Numbered from the stretch's first letter, positions 32,034 to 40,251 are shown. The stretch is DNA of 64,000 nt from Pseudomonas sp. MAG733B (GCF_036884845.1 NZ_CP145732.1:3038001-3102000); one strand, 5' to 3'. Numbers and translations: made by a program. Notes: generated by a model from the sequence alone, not told the origin.

Positions 32034-33413
32034 ATGACGGTATTCAACACGTGTTCCGGGTCGGCTTCGTTGGTAGCCGGTGTCAGCAGTGACGGCGGCT
32101 TTCGCGAACTGTATGGCGAGCTGTACAGCAGCGGCAGCGAGGCCGCGCAACGTGCAGAAGCCTTCCTGCGCGAGCAACTGGCCGGTGCAGCCGAGCTCCC
32201 TTGCGACCTGCCCGACACGCCTGAGCAATTATTGTCATGGGCTGAAAAACATTGCGCCGATGTGGCGCGCGACTATGCAAGTTATCTCGCCGAGCGTCAG
32301 CACGGAGCAGGGCGCCGCTATTTTACGAACAAGGCCCACGCACTGTATTTCCTGCAACGCGTGGCGCCGACCAAAGAGGTCGACGGCGCCTGGCTTGAAG
32401 GTGTTCTGGATCATTGGCGCGACCATCGCTTCGATGGCCTGCTGACGACCTATCTGGAAGAGTTGGGCGAGGGTGATCCCCGGCAGAACCATGTGCGGAT
32501 CTACCGCACGTTGCTGGCCGAACATGACTGTGACGATCAGCAAGGTCTGGATGATGAGCACTTTTTGCAGGGCGCGATTCAACTGGCGCTGGGAGGTTGC
32601 GGGACTGACTTCATGCCCGAAGTGATCGGCTACAACCTCGGCTACGAACAGTTGCCCTTGCACCTGTTGATCAGCGCCTATGAACTGCGTGAGCTGGGTA
32701 TCGATCCTTATTACTTCACCCTGCACGTGACCATCGATAACGTCAGCAGTGGCCATGGGCGCAAAGCCGTTCAATCGCTGCTTGAGCTGATGCCGCTGGA
32801 TGACGGCCGGGAGGAATTCTATCGCCGTGTTGCGTTGGGTTATCGCCTCAATGATCTTGGCCTCGGTTCCACGGCGGTGATTCAAAGTTTCGAGCTGCAA
32901 CACGAAGTGATCGCCATGCTCGAACGCAAGCGCGTCTTCGGCCAGCACATGCATTCCGACTACTGCCGGCTCGAAGGGCAAACCGTCAACCAGTGGTTGT
33001 CGTCGCCCGGCCATGTCGCAGACTTTCTCGCCGCGATGGAACGCAAGGGCTGGATCAAGCGACATCGCTCGCCTGATGAAAGTCGATTCTGGCAGTTGAT
33101 CGAGGGCAGTACGGCGGCGATGTTTGGTGTGTTCAGCGGTTACGAGAAACAGCTGATCCACGACTGGATCGCGGGTGACTGGCAAGCGCCGAAGCAGCGT
33201 CCGGCACTGCATCGCGATCACGACAGCGCATGCGTCGATTCGAGTACGCCGGATGATCCGGAGCTCAAGTCGTTGCGGGACAGCCTGGGCAATCAGGCAC
33301 CGCAGCAACAGCTTGAAGCGCTGAAGCCCTGGCTGTCGGCACAACGGCACCATCGCCCGGCAGGACTGTTCGCCACGCGCCGCTTTATCGAATTGCGTGC
33401 CCGTTTGCGCTGA
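32034..33413 (+). CDS. Iron-containing redox enzyme of the HDO (heme-oxygenase-like diiron oxidase) superfamily
   Basis: A 459-residue protein; AAGGAG lies before ATG 32034. The diiron ligand set typical of HDO proteins is visible: E142/E143 and H153 in EELGEGDPRQNH, E205 in NLGYEQLPLH, and H231, D235, H241 in LHVTIDNVSSGHGRKA. HDO enzymes (UndA, SznF, BesC and others) oxidise amino- or fatty-acid-type substrates using O2. The N-terminal 90 and C-terminal 180 residues are extra to the core and make it longer than single-domain HDOs. Gap to the methyltransferase gene is 44 bases; co-transcribed. Confidence 0.8.
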   Translation: MTVFNTCSGSASLVAGVSSDGGFRELYGELYSSGSEAAQRAEAFLREQLAGAAELPCDLPDTPEQLLSWAEKHCADVARDYASYLAERQHGAGRRYFTNKAHALYFLQRVAPTKEVDGAWLEGVLDHWRDHRFDGLLTTYLEELGEGDPRQNHVRIYRTLLAEHDCDDQQGLDDEHFLQGAIQLALGGCGTDFMPEVIGYNLGYEQLPLHLLISAYELRELGIDPYYFTLHVTIDNVSSGHGRKAVQSLLELMPLDDGREEFYRRVALGYRLNDLGLGSTAVIQSFELQHEVIAMLERKRVFGQHMHSDYCRLEGQTVNQWLSSPGHVADFLAAMERKGWIKRHRSPDESRFWQLIEGSTAAMFGVFSGYEKQLIHDWIAGDWQAPKQRPALHRDHDSACVDSSTPDDPELKSLRDSLGNQAPQQQLEALKPWLSAQRHHRPAGLFATRRFIELRARLR

Positions 33414-33457
33414 ACTCTTCTGCATTGACCTCTTTGCACTGACTTAAGGAGCGCCCC

Positions 33458-34402
33458 ATGTCAGTACAACAAATCGCCGATCGGGCCTTGCTGGATTTGG
33501 GCAAGCGTCTGCGCGCCGAGCGCTATCGTTTTGTCACGCCAACCCCACTGACCCACCAGACTTTCCTTCAGCGCTTTGCCACACCGTTGGCGAAGGATTG
33601 GCGCGATGTGTTCGGTTGGTCGATGCCGTTCGACCACACGCTGTTTCCGGTTGATGAACTCGCGGTGCTGGAGCGGGCAGGCATTGTCGAAAGGGACGGC
33701 GCGATGTGGCGCAGCACGGTGCGTTGGTCGAGCCTTGAAGGCTTGTTGTTCGCTCACTCGGCGTACCCGACGACGCAAAGCGACTCCGTATTCTTCGGCC
33801 CTGACAGTTATCGCTTTGCGCAATTGATCGAAGCGCATCTGCAACAGCGCTTCGAACCGATACGGCGCGCGGTAGATATCGGATGCGGTGCCGGAGTCGG
33901 CGCATTGGTCGTCGCCCGTGCCCGACATGACGCCCAGGTGCTGGCGGTGGATATCAACCCGAAGGCACTGCGACTGTCAGCGGTGAATGCCGAGCTGGCC
34001 GGTGCCAACAACGTCACCGTCTACCACAGCGATATCCTCGGCAGCGTCGAGGGCCAGTTCGATCTGATCATCGCCAATCCTCCTTATATGAACGATGGCC
34101 AACAGCGAGCCTACCGCCACGGCGGAGGTGCGTTGGGCGAAGCGTTATCGCTGCGCATCGTGCGTGAGTCGTTGCCGCGCCTGGACAGCGGCGGCAGCCT
34201 GGTGCTGTACACCGGTGTGGCGATGGTGGCGGGGCAGGACCCGTTTCTCGACGCCGTGCTGCCGATGCTGACTGGCGATGCCTTCGGCTGGACCTACCGC
34301 GAGCTGGACCCTGACGTGTTCGGCGAAGAGTTGCTCAAGCCCGGATATGAATGTGTCGAGCGGATTGCAGTGGTGGCGCTCACCGTAACCCGGCGGCACT
34401 GA
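33458..34402 (+). CDS. Class I SAM-dependent methyltransferase with NPPY motif
   Basis: A 314-residue enzyme. SAM-binding motif I VDIGCGAGVGALVVARA near residue 143-159, acidic motif II VLAVDINPKAL, and catalytic NPPYMND at about 207-213, which in HemK/PrmC, PrmB and N6-adenine enzymes positions a nitrogen for methylation. The N-terminal 130 residues are an extra domain, with a hydrophobic stretch, unlike PrmC's. A ribosome site (aaggagc) precedes ATG 33458. Substrate is unknown; nitrogen methylation of the operon product is the simplest inference. Confidence 0.85.
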   Translation: MSVQQIADRALLDLGKRLRAERYRFVTPTPLTHQTFLQRFATPLAKDWRDVFGWSMPFDHTLFPVDELAVLERAGIVERDGAMWRSTVRWSSLEGLLFAHSAYPTTQSDSVFFGPDSYRFAQLIEAHLQQRFEPIRRAVDIGCGAGVGALVVARARHDAQVLAVDINPKALRLSAVNAELAGANNVTVYHSDILGSVEGQFDLIIANPPYMNDGQQRAYRHGGGALGEALSLRIVRESLPRLDSGGSLVLYTGVAMVAGQDPFLDAVLPMLTGDAFGWTYRELDPDVFGEELLKPGYECVERIAVVALTVTRRH

Positions 34403-34414
34403 CGGGCGCCCCTC

Positions 34415-35536
34415 ATGAACATGGCACCCAGATTCGGCATTGAAGAGGAATACTTCCTGACGGACCTGACAACCCGGCAATTGCTCGCGCAACCGGATGC
34501 CGATCTGCTGCGCGATTGCCGCGAGGCTGTCGGCCCCGGGTTCGCCTATGAAATGTTTCAGGGCCAGATTGAAGTCGCCTCGCCGGTGTTCGCCGCGACA
34601 GAGGAAGCCGCCGAGTTTCTTGGCGGTGTTCGTTCGCGGTTGAACCACACGCTGGCATTGCACGATTCAGGTCTGCTTTGCGCCGGCACGCATCCACTGG
34701 CGCGTTGGCGTGATCAGCGCGCCACAGCCTTGCCGCACTTTGAACAGCTGTTTGCCGAATACCAGACGGTGGCGCAACGCAGTGTCCTGTGCGGCCTCCA
34801 CGTGCACGTGGAAATTCCTCCTGGCATCGACCGTATTGCGGTGATGAACGAAGTGGCACCCTGGCTGCCGCTGCTGCTTTTGCTCAGTTGTTCCTCGCCA
34901 TTCTGGGAGGGTGCCGAGAGTGGGTTCATGAGCTATCGCCAGGTCGTCTGCGACGGCTGGCCACGCATGGGCGTCCCCGAATACTTTGTAAACGAAGACG
35001 AATATCAGCGCTACCTGACGGTGTTGCGCGACGTTGGCGTGATTGAAAAGGACGGCAATGGTTGGTGGGGGTTGCGGCCGGCCAGTCGCTACCCGACCCT
35101 CGAATTGCGCATGACCGATGCCTGTCCTCGCTTTGCCGATACGCTGCTACTGGCGAGTCTGTTCCGGGTGATCACGGCCTTCGCCATTGCTTGCGAAAAA
35201 CCCGGTGCCGGCTATGACGCCACAACACGCTGGCTGCTGGCGGAAAACCGCTGGCAGGCCAAGCGTCATGGCACCCAAGGGCATTTTGTCACCGATGCCC
35301 GCGATGGCGTGATTAGCGCCGTGCAGTGGCTTGATCAGGCCCGCGCACTGCTGACGTCCACCGCGCAACGTATCGGCGAAGCCCAGGTGTTCGATCAGGC
35401 CGAAGCGTTGTTGCTCGATGGCAACAGTGCCTGCCGTCAATTGGCTTGCCATGCCCGAGCGATGGCCAAAGGCGCCGATCCGCAGCAATGTCTGTATCAG
35501 GTGGTGGATCATTTGCTGCAGGAAAGCCGTGGCTAG
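34415..35536 (+). CDS. Carboxylate-amine ligase, GCS2 (YbdK) family
   Basis: A 373-residue ATP-dependent ligase. The N-terminus FGIEEEYFLTD, then FEMFQGQIEVASPV-type region, HVHVEIPPGIDRIAVMNEV and ASRYPTLELRMTDACPRFADTLLLA mark the glutamate-cysteine ligase family 2. E. coli YbdK has only weak glutamate-cysteine ligase activity, and relatives join other carboxylates and amines. Start at ATG 34415 or 34421. It follows the methyltransferase by 12 bases, closing a three-enzyme operon: oxidation, methylation, ligation. Confidence 0.85.
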   Translation: MNMAPRFGIEEEYFLTDLTTRQLLAQPDADLLRDCREAVGPGFAYEMFQGQIEVASPVFAATEEAAEFLGGVRSRLNHTLALHDSGLLCAGTHPLARWRDQRATALPHFEQLFAEYQTVAQRSVLCGLHVHVEIPPGIDRIAVMNEVAPWLPLLLLLSCSSPFWEGAESGFMSYRQVVCDGWPRMGVPEYFVNEDEYQRYLTVLRDVGVIEKDGNGWWGLRPASRYPTLELRMTDACPRFADTLLLASLFRVITAFAIACEKPGAGYDATTRWLLAENRWQAKRHGTQGHFVTDARDGVISAVQWLDQARALLTSTAQRIGEAQVFDQAEALLLDGNSACRQLACHARAMAKGADPQQCLYQVVDHLLQESRG

Positions 35537-35540
35537 GGAT

Positions 35541-35705
35541 TCAGTTGCCGTCGGCGACCTTGCGCTCGATTTCGTCGATCTTGCGGGTCAATTCATCGGC
35601 CTCGGGTTCATCGTCCGAGGGTGAGGACGCGGGCAGGGTTTCATCCGCACGCTCGGCATCACGGCGTTTTTCACTATCGGCAGGGTTTACACGGTCGTTG
35701 TTCAT
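35541..35705 (-). CDS. Small acidic hydrophilic protein (54 aa)
   Basis: ATG 35705 is preceded by GGAGGT. The product is nearly all charged: NNDRVNPADSEKRRDAERAD, then ASSPSDDEPEADELTRKIDEIERKVADG, which ends in an amphipathic helix with heptad-like Leu/Ile spacing. Convergent with the GCS2 ligase gene, only four bases apart. It resembles the acidic protein at the head of the operon in composition, not in sequence. Function is unknown. Confidence 0.6.
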   Translation of the reverse strand: MNNDRVNPADSEKRRDAERADETLPASSPSDDEPEADELTRKIDEIERKVADGN

Positions 35706-35790
35706 GGTGCGTACCTCCAGTGTCTTCACATTGGAGAGCGCCACATGGGGCGAGTTCGAGATTTTTGCCGATGTTCTGCTGATCGGTCGG

Positions 35791-36447
35791 TCAGCGGCCC
35801 AATCTCAAGACCGCACGCAAGGCCAGGCAGATAAGTGCGCCAAGAAACGCCAGGGCCATGTCTTTCTGCGCGTCCCAGATGTCCTTTTGGGTGGCCACAA
35901 AGGCCTCGGCTTGATCGTCGCCCAGGTATTCGCCGCCGATCCATTCGACCAGTTCGTACAAGGCCGAGGACGCGAGCACCAGGCTCAGCGCCAGTAACGC
36001 CAGCCACCCGCCGCGCAAGGGTGTCTGCCGACAGAGCATTTCCCGCAACGGGATCACAACCAGCAGGCCATAGCTGAAATGCACCAGCCGATCATATTGG
36101 TTGCGCTTCCAGCCCAGCGCGGCGTTCAGCGAGTGATCGGTGAGGGCGCGAGCCCATTGCTCATAAGGCACCTTGGCGTAGGTGAAGTGCGCGCCGAGTT
36201 CGTGAATGGCGAGCAGCAGCAGGACCGCCAGATAAGCCTGCCAGGACAGGCGCCGGTGTCGCAGGCCAGCCGTCAAACCGAGGATGACGATAACCGGCAC
36301 CACATTTTCCAGCCACCAGTCGACGGGATCATGTGGCGCAATACCGGACGCAATCACCGTCGCGACCGCCGCTGCCAGCATGACCGCCGCCTGTTTCGGC
36401 GAGGCCGCTGTTGCGAGAGTCTGTGCAGCGGCGGCCGGCCTGTTCAA
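35791..36447 (-). CDS. DUF2238 (YjdF-like) integral membrane protein
   Basis: A 218-residue protein with six or seven hydrophobic segments. The family motifs are visible: IHELGAHFTYAKVPYEQWARAL (about 80-103), RNQYDRLVHFSYGLLVVIPLREML and SSALYELVEWIGGEYLGDDQAEAFVATQKDIWDAQKDMALA (about 160-200), with His, Glu and Asp residues inside the membrane region suggesting a metal or proton site. The role is unknown. Its start overlaps the end of the upstream gene (36444-37028) by four bases, so the two are co-translated. Confidence 0.85.
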   Translation of the reverse strand: MNRPAAAAQTLATAASPKQAAVMLAAAVATVIASGIAPHDPVDWWLENVVPVIVILGLTAGLRHRRLSWQAYLAVLLLLAIHELGAHFTYAKVPYEQWARALTDHSLNAALGWKRNQYDRLVHFSYGLLVVIPLREMLCRQTPLRGGWLALLALSLVLASSALYELVEWIGGEYLGDDQAEAFVATQKDIWDAQKDMALAFLGALICLALRAVLRLGR

Positions 36448-37028
36448 AACGCGGTGTAGCCAAAGTAAAGGAAGGCCACGGCAGCCGCGAGGGTAAAAGC
36501 GCCCAAGGCTTTGGTTGTCGCACGGCTGGTGTGCAGGGAACCGGTCGAGCGCTGCAAATGCGTGCCCGAATACACGGTACGGGTAAAGAAGCCGTCCATG
36601 GTTGCCCGGTAGGTGTAGCGCAGCCCCAATAAGATGAACAGCACGATCAGGCCGATGGCTGACGCGCGCAGGATGACCGGGTCAATCAAGGGCGGGGGGA
36701 GTTCTTCTGCGCAGGCTGGGCTGTCGACTTCGGCGATGCTGATGCGCCCCTGATTCAAGGACATCAGCGATGAACTCTTGAGGTACGTCTCCTGTTGCTC
36801 CAGGTCCAGCGCCTGATACTTCCAGAGAGTTGCCGAGCCTTCCCGGCAATAGGTAAAACCAGCAGGGTTGGCGGCGACGATGATGCAGGCGTCGTTGATC
36901 CCGCTTTTTTTCAGGGTTTCCGTGGCTGACCGGGTGAAGTCCAGTTCAAGTACAGGAATAACTCCATTGGCAAAAGCCCCGGCCGAAACCATCAAACTCC
37001 CCAAGAAGCAAATGGTTGAAATATTCAA
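36444..37028 (-). CDS. Exported/membrane protein of unknown function (194 aa)
   Basis: Signal-peptide-like N-terminus (MNISTICFLGSLMVSAGAFA), a periplasmic part of about 95 residues with three Cys (DACIIVAANPAGFTYCREG, SPACAEEL), then a helix at about 123-140 and another at about 172-192. There is no known domain. It overlaps the DUF2238 gene, which points to a joint membrane role, perhaps a periplasmic sensor or partner. A weak point is that no ribosome site is very strong at ATG 37028. Confidence 0.6.
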   Translation of the reverse strand: MNISTICFLGSLMVSAGAFANGVIPVLELDFTRSATETLKKSGINDACIIVAANPAGFTYCREGSATLWKYQALDLEQQETYLKSSSLMSLNQGRISIAEVDSPACAEELPPPLIDPVILRASAIGLIVLFILLGLRYTYRATMDGFFTRTVYSGTHLQRSTGSLHTSRATTKALGAFTLAAAVAFLYFGYTAF

Positions 37029-37180
37029 GGTTGAATGTCCTTGTTTTTATCGGCCTTTTATTTGAACCGGCGAGTACTTTGCCCGCCGTTGATTGAGCGT
37101 AGTTCGCCAAACGGGATCGTGATGCGCAAAAGTGCACAAGGCGAACTGCGTCACCTTTTGCACGATGCGCCCGGTCCAAA

Positions 37181-37266
37181 TGTAGGAGCTGCCGAAGGCT
37201 GCGATCTGTTGATCTTGATCTTGAAATCAAGAGATCGCAGCCTCGTTGCACTCGACAGCTCCTACA
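37181..37266. repeat. Imperfect REP-type inverted repeat (gatcgcagcct family)
   Basis: Left arm 37181-37207 (tgtaggagctgccgaaggct...) and right arm 37232-37266, which has an eight-base insertion (cgttgcactcga) relative to the left arm. It is a diverged member of the family at 10778-10850. Confidence 0.75.
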
Positions 37267-37284
37267 GGGGAGGTGTTCGCGGTA

Positions 37285-37791
37285 TTACCCGCGTTTCGGT
37301 AACTGCCAGTTTGGCCGAATGAAGTGGCAGGTATAGCCTTCAGGAAGCCGTTCCAGATAATCCTGATGCTCAGGCTCCGCTTCCCAGAACGGGCCGGCGG
37401 GCTCGATCTCGGTAACCACTTTGCCTGGCCAGAGATCGGAGGCGTCTACATCGGCGACGGTGTCCTCGGCGACGCGTTTCTGTTCTTCGCTGAGGTAATA
37501 AATGCCCGAGCGATAACTGGTGCCCACGTCGTTGCCCTGGCGATTTTGGGTGCTTGGATCGTGGATCTGGAAGAAAAACTCAAGAATCTGTCGATAGCTG
37601 ATCTGCGCCGGGTCGAAGACGATTTCGATCGCTTCGGCGTGGGTGCCATGGTTGCGGTAGGTGGCATTGGGCACATCGCCGCCGGAGTAGCCGACCCGCG
37701 TGGAAATCACGCCCGGTTTGCGTCGCAGCAGATCCTGCATGCCCCAGAAGCAGCCGCCGGCCAGAATGGCGGTTTCGGTGTTCGTCGTCAT
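37285..37791 (-). CDS. msrA: Peptide methionine-(S)-S-oxide reductase
   Basis: A 168-residue cytosolic protein with the catalytic GGCFWG at 12-17 (C14), the substrate-site pattern [31 protein letters not shown] and [26 protein letters not shown]. It reduces methionine sulfoxide in proteins and free methionine. There is no MsrB domain. ATG 37791 lies eight bases after GGGAGG; a GTG at 37800 is too close to it. It precedes nothing related, but the copper genes upstream share its direction. Confidence 0.95.
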   Translation of the reverse strand: MTTNTETAILAGGCFWGMQDLLRRKPGVISTRVGYSGGDVPNATYRNHGTHAEAIEIVFDPAQISYRQILEFFFQIHDPSTQNRQGNDVGTSYRSGIYYLSEEQKRVAEDTVADVDASDLWPGKVVTEIEPAGPFWEAEPEHQDYLERLPEGYTCHFIRPNWQLPKRG

Positions 37792-37842
37792 GTTACGCAC
37801 CTCCCATCAGAGAACGGCCTCGTGGGGGAGGCCGTCAGACCC

Positions 37843-38346
37843 TCATTGCATTTTGCTGTGATCCATCTTGCTGTGGTCCATGCTGCCGTGATCCATGATG
37901 TCGAGGGCACGCGCTGGAGCCTCGACCTTGATCGTCTCTTTCTCGCCCTTGGCGTTTTCGACGGTCAGGGTCAGCGGCACTTTGTCGCCTTCCTTGATCT
38001 GCCCGGTCAGGTTCATGAGCATGATGTGGTAGCCATGGGGATCAAAGTTCACGGCCTTGCCGGCCGGCAGGGCGACGGACTCGACCTGCTGCATGCTCAT
38101 CACATCGTCTTTCATGCTCGACTGGTGAATCTGTACCAGTTTGGCCACCGGCGACTCAACGCTCAGCAGCTTGCTGTCGGTGTCTGCCTTGAGGGTCATG
38201 AACGCGCCACTCGACGGCTGGCCGACAACGGTCGCACGGACCCAGGCGTCGTTGACCTGGGTTTGCGCCGATACCTGCCATGCCATGCCAATCAGGGACA
38301 GGCCCAAAGCTATTTGTTTAACACGTGAAGCGCAGAACGAAGTCAT
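37843..38346 (-). CDS. Periplasmic copper chaperone, PCu(A)C family, with Met/His-rich tail
   Basis: A 167-residue exported protein: signal peptide to about residue 27 (WQVSAQTQ), then the cupredoxin-like PCu(A)C fold, with the copper motif H(M)x10Mx21HxM seen as VQIHQSSMKDDVMSMQQVES and HGYHIMLMNL. The tail repeats the unit MDHGS/MDHSK three times (MDHGSMDHSKMDHSKMQ), adding extra Cu ligands. It delivers Cu(I) to CuA of cytochrome oxidase together with Sco. ATG 38346 overlaps the Sco stop (TGATG). Confidence 0.9.
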   Translation of the reverse strand: MTSFCASRVKQIALGLSLIGMAWQVSAQTQVNDAWVRATVVGQPSSGAFMTLKADTDSKLLSVESPVAKLVQIHQSSMKDDVMSMQQVESVALPAGKAVNFDPHGYHIMLMNLTGQIKEGDKVPLTLTVENAKGEKETIKVEAPARALDIMDHGSMDHSKMDHSKMQ

Positions 38347-38951
38347 CAGCAGACCTCCATGACGGTGAGCAAATCCTCTGCACACTCTTGAGCAGTAAGG
38401 GACGCGGACAGGCCCAGGCGCAGATTGCCCCGGGAGTCGAACACGAAACTGGTGGCGGTGTGGGACAGGGTGTAAGTGTCGCCGCTCGGAACCTTCTCGA
38501 AGAATACGCCGAACTCCTTGGCGGTGGCGGCGGTTTCTTCCAGCGTGCCGTACAGCGCCTCGAAACTCGGGTCGAAGGCCTTGACGTATTTGTCGAGCAA
38601 CTCGGGCGTATCGCGCTCGGGGTCGAGGGTGATGAAGATCACCTGCAGGCGCTCGCCATCGCGGCCCATCAGTTTTTTCGCCTGGGCAGCGCGGGCCAGC
38701 GTGGTCGGGCAGACGGCCGGGCACTGGGTGAAACCGAAGAAGATCATCGGCATCAGGCCCTGATAGCTGCCCAGCATCCGGGTTTCGCCCTCGGTATCCT
38801 TGAGCTTGAAGGAACGGCCCAGGATCTTGTCGCTCAGGTCCTTGCCGTACTTGAACGACAGCTTGCTGCTGTCATCGCAGCCGGCGAGCAGGCCAAGGCT
38901 CAGCAAGCCCATGCCTTGCAGGACCGTGCGACGGGAATACAACGTACTCAT
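38346..38951 (-). CDS. Sco1/SenC-type lipoprotein, cytochrome oxidase copper assembly
   Basis: A 201-residue protein with a twin-arginine-like start (YSRRTVLQG) and a lipobox LAGC at 22-25, so it is anchored by C25. The thioredoxin fold has the copper-binding FTQCPAVCPT (C77, C81) and a conserved His in TLSHTATSFVFD. ITLDPERDTPELLDKYVKAF is the Sco signature. It acts with the PCu(A)C chaperone encoded downstream to load CuA. ATG 38951 is the start; earlier frames read through an unlikely hydrophobic-poor leader. Confidence 0.92.
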   Translation of the reverse strand: MSTLYSRRTVLQGMGLLSLGLLAGCDDSSKLSFKYGKDLSDKILGRSFKLKDTEGETRMLGSYQGLMPMIFFGFTQCPAVCPTTLARAAQAKKLMGRDGERLQVIFITLDPERDTPELLDKYVKAFDPSFEALYGTLEETAATAKEFGVFFEKVPSGDTYTLSHTATSFVFDSRGNLRLGLSASLTAQECAEDLLTVMEVC

Positions 38952-39192
38952 GAAAAAAAGCATCCTGTGTAGCGACAGATGGAACACAGTGCCTGACTGA
39001 TCAGACGAAAAAAAGCGCAGGGATGTTAACAAACTGTTGCCCGTTAGCGCTTAATCGATGGCCGACCGGTCATGCGCCAAAAGGTCGCGGGTGCCGTGAT
39101 ACATGAACATACAAAGCGCCCGCGCGCCGACACATTGCAGATACATCCGTGGTGTTACATCGCGTGGTCGAAACCTCATTGAGAGCACCGCC

Positions 39193-39393
39193 ATGTTCCG
39201 CAAATTGCAGCAAGCCGCCCGATTCTTCAGCCAGAGCGCGCGTTTGATGGTGGGCGTTCCGGATTACGACAACTACGTCGCGCAAATGGCCATCAACCAG
39301 CCGGGCGAGCCGGTGATGAGCTATGAGGCGTTTTTTCGCGAGCGCCAGGAAGCGCGGTTTGGGCGTGGGAAATGTAATACGCGGTGTTGCTGA
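39193..39393 (+). CDS. YbdD/YjiX-family small protein (66 aa)
   Basis: The product MFRKLQQAARFFSQSARLMVGVPDYDNYVAQM with MSYEAFFRERQEARFG matches the YbdD/YjiX family (DUF466). Members normally sit directly after the carbon-starvation/pyruvate transporter CstA/BtsT. There is no such gene here: upstream is the divergent Sco gene and downstream an REP pair. The C-terminal KCNTRCC has three Cys. It is therefore an orphan copy. Confidence 0.8.
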   Translation: MFRKLQQAARFFSQSARLMVGVPDYDNYVAQMAINQPGEPVMSYEAFFRERQEARFGRGKCNTRCC

Positions 39394-39424
39394 ACTGAAC
39401 AGACACAACTAACACCAAAAAACC

Positions 39425-39516
39425 TGTGGCGAGGGAGCTTGCTCCCGCTGGACTGCGCAGCAGGCCTTCTTTTGGGGCTGCTGCGCAACCCAGCGGGAGC
39501 AAGCTCCCTCGCCACA
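39425..39516. repeat. REP-type inverted repeat pair (tgtggcgagggagcttgctc family)
   Basis: Perfect 26-base arms at 39425-39450 and 39491-39516. Nearly the same unit recurs at 43256-43347 and 62454-62574. Confidence 0.9.
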
Positions 39517-40061
39517 CTGGATTGTGTCTACTCAGGTGGATCAATCTGATCCAGCACCCGATTCGCCTGGGTGGCGGCTATTCGCAGGTTAGTAGACCAG
39601 GGAGTAACAACAATTTACCGGCGCGCCGAAGCGCCCTGCGCACAGCCATCATCAAAGTAAGGTAGTGAACTACCTGACTGACAGAGCTTATGCATCTTGC
39701 TGAAAACACCACGGGCTACTAAACCCGATCACTGATGGCAGTGACACGAATCAAGTTACCGACGGGCTCCCAAGCGCACAAGCCGGCGGATGCTGGCGTA
39801 CCCATAGGCAACGGCGCAAGGTCCTGTAGCTTTCAAGACATAACCTACAACCCTTTTAAACAAGCCCCGCAAAACCCGTGTAGGACCCGAGCAAGCTCGG
39901 GTCCTACAGGTTTTGCGCGCACTTTTAGCGCGATGGCTGGCAGCGTGCACCAGGGCGAAGCGGTTTCCTGATCCATTCCCGCCTGCGACATCTACCGCTG
40001 ACTTCGCCAGAAGCGTTGCCGACAAGGCTCAGCACGCATGTTTCCAGTTCCTGCGCTCGAC
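39517..40061. other. Non-coding stretch upstream of nirBD
   Basis: About 550 bases without a supported gene. It holds a strong hairpin at 39871-39914 (tgtaggacccgagc / gctcgggtcctaca) that looks like a lone REP, and a TGCACC half-site at 39946-39951 that could be part of an NtrC enhancer (consensus TGCACC-N4-TGGTGCA) about 110 bases before the sigma-54 promoter; no second half was found. The remaining sequence has several short frames without ribosome sites. Confidence 0.45.
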
Positions 40062-40077
40062 TGGCACAAACACTGCA
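40062..40077 (+). promoter_or_regulatory. Sigma-54 promoter of nirBD
   Basis: TGGCAC at 40062-40067 and TGCA at 40074-40077, GG and GC twelve bases apart, a near-consensus -24/-12 element. Transcription would start near 40088, giving a leader of about 200 bases before nirB. This fits nitrogen control by NtrC. Confidence 0.75.
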
Positions 40078-40170
40078 TTCACCCTCTCAGCGCCATCTGA
40101 AAAAGATGGACCGCCCACTCGGTCAACGACGATCGATCAACCGCACAGGTCGTGGGCACTACCGGTGGAT

Positions 40171-40186
40171 CAGGCATGGCCGTCTG
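40171..40186 (+). promoter_or_regulatory. Candidate ANTAR (NasT) target hairpin in the nirB leader
   Basis: Five-pair stem caggc/gtctg (one G-U pair) closing the six-base loop ATGGCC, which has A at position 1 and G at position 4, the known ANTAR target rule. It lies 30 bases before the terminator stem. A second hairpin of the tandem is not certain: a stem at 40109-40124 (gaccg/cggtc) has loop CCCACT that does not fit. Confidence 0.45.
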
Positions 40187-40215
40187 GTTTCAACACCGCA
40201 AAAGAACAGGCAAAG

Positions 40216-40251
40216 ACGCCTGGAACCGCAAGGTTTCAGGCGTTTTTTTTT
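40216..40251 (+). terminator. Leader terminator (attenuator) before nirB
   Basis: 12-base stem acgcctggaacc / ggtttcaggcgt (one G-U pair) with GCAA tetraloop, then nine T. It ends 39 bases before the nirB ATG, after the promoter, so read-through is required for expression, as in NasT-controlled nitrate/nitrite operons. Confidence 0.8.

Noticed and set aside
40109-40124. First ANTAR hairpin (gaccg CCCACT cggtc)
   Set aside because: The six-base loop lacks A at position 1 and G at position 4, so it does not fit the ANTAR target rule.
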